A DNA stretch of 9,793 nucleotides, from assembly GCA_002747015.1 (NCBI GenBank), contig NVXI01000008.1, forward strand, positions 33,456 through 43,248. The letters run 5' to 3'. The stretch is from Zetaproteobacteria bacterium. Lineage in GTDB: Bacteria; Pseudomonadota; Alphaproteobacteria; Micavibrionales; Micavibrionaceae. Below are positions 7,567-9,793 of the stretch, one piece after another. Under the pieces are notes generated by a model. It searched no databases. It saw nothing but the letters and a program-made list of their open reading frames with translations, and was not told the DNA's origin. Both the position numbers and the translations under genes were made by a program. Position 1 is the first letter of the stretch, and every line of letters begins with the position of its first letter.

Positions 7567-8436
7567 GGCTCTATCACCGCCCTTATCACTCCTTTTAAAG
7601 ATGGTGATATTGACTGGTCTGCATTTGATGATTTGGTTGAATGGCAAATAGAAAAAGGCACGCATGCATTGGTTCCCTGTGGCACAACGGGTGAATCTCC
7701 GACTTTATCTCATGATGAGCATATGGCTATTGTCAAACGTTGCGTCGATGTGGTCAAGGGTAGAATTCCAATTATTGCAGGAACGGGATCGAATTCCACA
7801 AGAGAAGCGATTTACCTGACATCTCACGCGAAAGAAGCAGGTGCGGACGCTGCACTTATTGTAACACCATATTATAACAAGCCGACGCAAGCGGGCATGT
7901 ACGAACACTTTAGAAATATTCATGACGAGAATGATATCCCTATTATTATTTACAATATTCCAGGGCGGTGCGTTGTTGATATGAACATTGAAACAATGGC
8001 ACGTTTAGCAAAATTACCAAATATTATTGGCGTAAAAGATGCAACAGGTGATTTGGCGCGTCCCCTAGAAACACGCCATGCCATTGGTAAGGATTTCTGT
8101 CAGCTTTCAGGTGATGACATCACCTCGGCGGCATTTTTGGCACAAGGTGGCGTGGGAACAATTTCTGTTCTTTCCAATATCGCCCCTGAGGAATGTGCCA
8201 ACATGCAAAATGCGTGGGTTGATGGTGATAGGGACACTTTCGAATCTCTGCGCGATCGCCTTCTACCTTTGGCACGTGATTTATTTTGTGAAAGTAACCC
8301 TGCTCCTGTAAAATACGCCGCAAAAATACTGGGAATTTGTGGTACTGATGTACGGCGACCTTTGTTACCGGCATCAGATGCCGCGCAAGAACTTGTTGAA
8401 AAAGCACTGTCCTTCGCGGGCATTACTGCGCGATAA
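7558..8436 (+). CDS. dapA: 4-hydroxy-tetrahydrodipicolinate synthase
   Basis: This enzyme condenses pyruvate with L-aspartate-4-semialdehyde, the first committed step of the diaminopimelate/lysine pathway, in the cytoplasm. The protein is 292 residues, the normal DapA length. Hallmarks: FHGSITALITPF at the N-terminus; the CGTTGE motif with T43-T44; Y106; Y132 in IIYNIPGR; R137, the carboxylate-binding arginine; Schiff-base lysine K160 in IIGVKDATG; and SGDD at 184-187. All catalytic residues are present. The ATG at 7558 is preceded only by a purine-rich stretch (AAGAAAAGAAAG), so the ribosome site is weak, but the start fits the family exactly. smpB follows after 24 bases, suggesting one transcript. 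The divergent neighbour is a peptidoglycan lytic enzyme, a related process because meso-diaminopimelate is a peptidoglycan component. Identification is secure. Confidence 0.97.
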   Translation: MFHGSITALITPFKDGDIDWSAFDDLVEWQIEKGTHALVPCGTTGESPTLSHDEHMAIVKRCVDVVKGRIPIIAGTGSNSTREAIYLTSHAKEAGADAALIVTPYYNKPTQAGMYEHFRNIHDENDIPIIIYNIPGRCVVDMNIETMARLAKLPNIIGVKDATGDLARPLETRHAIGKDFCQLSGDDITSAAFLAQGGVGTISVLSNIAPEECANMQNAWVDGDRDTFESLRDRLLPLARDLFCESNPAPVKYAAKILGICGTDVRRPLLPASDAAQELVEKALSFAGITAR

Positions 8437-8449
8437 CATATATAATTTT

Positions 8450-8455
8450 GGTGAT
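8450..8455 (+). promoter_or_regulatory. Ribosome binding site fixing the GTG start of smpB
   Basis: GGTGAT lies five bases ahead of the GTG at 8461. The nearby ATG at 8454 is out of frame and reads into a stop within a few codons. The next in-frame ATG would remove conserved SmpB sequence, so the GTG is the start. Confidence 0.55.
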
Positions 8456-8460
8456 GTATT

Positions 8461-8955
8461 GTGGCAAAAAAGAAAAAAATTAAATCAGGACTTATTTCAA
8501 CCAGTCAAACCGTTGCAGAAAATAAGAAAGCGCGCTTTGATTATGAATTACTTGATACGTTTGAGGCAGGGATCATGCTGAAAGGCACCGAGGTTAAATC
8601 CTTACGTCTTGGACAATGCAGCATTAAAGAATCCTATGTTGGCCCTAAAGATGGCGAGATCTGGATTTTTAATGCCAATATATCTGAATATTCGCAAGCT
8701 GGTACACATTTACAGCACAACACCACGCGCCCACGTAAATTGCTGCTGCATAAACGGGAAATTGATAAGATAATGGGCGCAGTTGTTCGCCAAGGTATGA
8801 CAATAGTTGCGACAAAAATATACTTTAATGAACATGGGAAAGTAAAGCTAGAGATCGCACTGGCCAAAGGTAAAAAACAACACGACAAGCGCCAAACTGA
8901 AAAGAAACGCGACTGGGGCAAGCAAAAACAAAGATTACTTAAAACTCAGGGCTAG
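8461..8955 (+). CDS. smpB: SsrA-binding protein SmpB (trans-translation)
   Basis: SmpB binds tmRNA and brings it to stalled ribosomes, where its C-terminal tail occupies the mRNA channel. The protein is 164 residues, typical for the family. It starts with a basic stretch ([10 protein letters not shown]). The conserved core follows: [26 protein letters not shown], the SIKESYV segment, [19 protein letters not shown] and a [18 protein letters not shown] motif. It ends with the basic tail region ([15 protein letters not shown]) that reads the A site. Translation begins at GTG, the form expected from the family N-terminus. It is probably the second gene of the dapA transcript. Its partner ssrA is not in this window. 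Identification is secure. Confidence 0.97.
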   Translation: MAKKKKIKSGLISTSQTVAENKKARFDYELLDTFEAGIMLKGTEVKSLRLGQCSIKESYVGPKDGEIWIFNANISEYSQAGTHLQHNTTRPRKLLLHKREIDKIMGAVVRQGMTIVATKIYFNEHGKVKLEIALAKGKKQHDKRQTEKKRDWGKQKQRLLKTQG

Positions 8956-9031
8956 TGCCGAGCAACATGTCCACCCACCAAACTTTGATTATGTATATTA
9001 CGTTATAGGACTTATATACTTAACGCCATCA

Positions 9032-9065
9032 AGGTGAAAGGCAGAACAATGCCTGCCTTCAACCT
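9032..9065. terminator. Hairpin in the convergent smpB/recA gap, possible bidirectional terminator
   Basis: AAGGCAG (9038-9044) pairs with CTGCCTT (9053-9059) across an 8-base loop. Beyond a 2x2 mismatch, AGGT (9032-9035) pairs with ACCT (9062-9065), giving 11 pairs in all. It lies between the convergent 3' ends of smpB and recA, where a terminator is expected. Neither side carries a clear T-run, so intrinsic termination would be weak; it could instead protect 3' ends from exonucleases. The rest of the 133-base gap holds only AT-rich sequence with a weak 6-bp inverted repeat (GTATAT 8993-8998 / ATATAC 9014-9019). Confidence 0.45.
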
Positions 9066-9088
9066 CTCCACACAAGACTTATAAATTC

Positions 9089-9793
9089 CTAATCGTTCGC
9101 CACATCTTCTGACGCCACGTCAGCCGCCCCTTTTGCATGACTGGAGGAACCAGTGAGCATCTTTTCAGAGATAAGGCCAGCGTCCACTCGGATTTGCTGC
9201 TCCAATTTGTCTGCCATTTCAGGGTTTTCTTTGAAGAATGCTTTCACATTTTCACGTCCCTGGCCGATACGTTGCCCGTCGTAGGAAAACCACGATCCGG
9301 CCTTTTCAACCAATTCGGCTTTGACACCCAAATCAATCAATTCACCCAGTTTGGATATACCTTGACCATACATGATATCAAATTCAACCTGACGGAATGG
9401 CGGTGCCATTTTATTCTTTACGACTTTTACGCGTGTTTGATTTCCAACGATTTCATCCTTGTTCTTAATCGCTCCAATACGGCGAATATCAAGACGAACC
9501 GAAGCATAAAATTTCAATGCATTCCCACCTGTTGTGGTTTCAGGTGAACCAAACATCACACCAATTTTCATACGAATTTGGTTAATAAAAATCACAATCG
9601 TACGAGAACGAGAAATAGAACCAGTTAATTTCCGCAAAGCCTGAGACATCAAACGCGCCTGCAAGCCCATATGACTGTCCCCCATATCGCCCTCAAGTTC
9701 CGCGCGCGGTACAAGAGCAGCCACAGAATCAATAACCAAAACATCAATTGCACCAGAACGCACCAATGTATCAACGATTTCAAGGGCTTGCTC
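9089..9793 (-). CDS. recA: Recombinase RecA, C-terminal 234 residues (N-terminus beyond window)
   Basis: RecA forms ATP-dependent filaments on single-stranded DNA, drives strand exchange and triggers LexA self-cleavage. The frame is open to the right edge; the first codons in view read [14 protein letters not shown], corresponding to about residue 122 of E. coli RecA, so Walker A is missing. Visible: Walker B ([10 protein letters not shown]), loop L1 ([10 protein letters not shown]), the [10 protein letters not shown] strand, loop L2 ([15 protein letters not shown]), [10 protein letters not shown], the VKVVKNK segment and the C-terminal domain ([20 protein letters not shown]). It ends in a tail with several acidic residues (ASEDVAND), as in many RecAs. 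A TTG at 9766 could mimic a start, but the homology continues upstream of it, so it is an internal leucine. The promoter and any LexA site lie outside the window. Confidence 0.97.
   Translation of the reverse strand, partial: EQALEIVDTLVRSGAIDVLVIDSVAALVPRAELEGDMGDSHMGLQARLMSQALRKLTGSISRSRTIVIFINQIRMKIGVMFGSPETTTGGNALKFYASVRLDIRRIGAIKNKDEIVGNQTRVKVVKNKMAPPFRQVEFDIMYGQGISKLGELIDLGVKAELVEKAGSWFSYDGQRIGQGRENVKAFFKENPEMADKLEQQIRVDAGLISEKMLTGSSSHAKGAADVASEDVAND

Noticed and set aside
7567..7665. In-frame 33-codon extension of the transglycosylase into dapA
   Set aside because: It is antisense to conserved dapA codons, has no plausible ribosome site at its start, and would put a long non-signal segment ahead of the signal peptide.
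8441..8446. Perfect TATAAT in the dapA-smpB gap, as a separate smpB promoter
   Set aside because: No acceptable -35 hexamer lies 16-18 bases upstream and there is no extended -10; the genes are 24 bases apart, so co-transcription explains smpB better.
9764..9766. TTG as the start of a short RecA-like protein
   Set aside because: The nine upstream codons to the window edge continue the RecA sequence, so the gene is simply cut by the window.

Overview
The window looks like chromosomal housekeeping and regulatory DNA from a moderately AT-rich alphaproteobacterium. Three things point there: a DUF4159 C-terminus followed directly by a VWA/amidotransferase-like membrane protein, the divergent pair lytic transglycosylase / dapA-smpB, and a RecA fragment whose residues read as alphaproteobacterial. 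No mobile element, CRISPR array, tRNA or rRNA is visible. The genus cannot be named from sequence reading alone.

Layout, left to right. (1) 1-2320, plus strand: the end of a MoxR/DUF58/DUF4159-type operon, with the last 70 codons of the DUF4159 protein and a complete 701-residue membrane-anchored VWA/GATase-like protein one base later. (2) 2337-5373, minus strand: a two-gene signalling unit. A NarL/LuxR-type response regulator comes first (5373-4690), followed 40 bases later by a large membrane-bound hybrid histidine kinase (4649-2337). It meets the first operon tail to tail across 16 bases. A candidate promoter, a tandem 9-bp repeat and a small palindrome lie just upstream of the regulator. 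(3) 5467-7566, minus strand: an exported Slt70-like soluble lytic transglycosylase. (4) 7558-8955, plus strand: dapA and smpB, closely spaced and probably co-transcribed; the dapA start overlaps the start of the divergent transglycosylase. (5) 8956-9088: a convergent intergenic region with one good hairpin. (6) 9089-9793, minus strand: the C-terminal two thirds of recA, running off the right edge.

How the genes work together. The regulator and hybrid kinase are probably partners. The kinase would sense an envelope or periplasmic signal through an all-helical extracytoplasmic domain and a PAS domain, and the regulator would bind DNA. The transglycosylase and DapA both touch peptidoglycan (turnover, and supply of meso-diaminopimelate/lysine), so their divergent pairing makes functional sense. 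SmpB (trans-translation) and RecA (recombination, SOS) are core functions.

I do not see convincing evidence of an undescribed defence or mobile system. The points most worth following up are the regulator/hybrid-kinase pair with its repeat-rich leader, the overlapping transglycosylase/dapA starts, and the poorly understood VWA/GATase-like protein.
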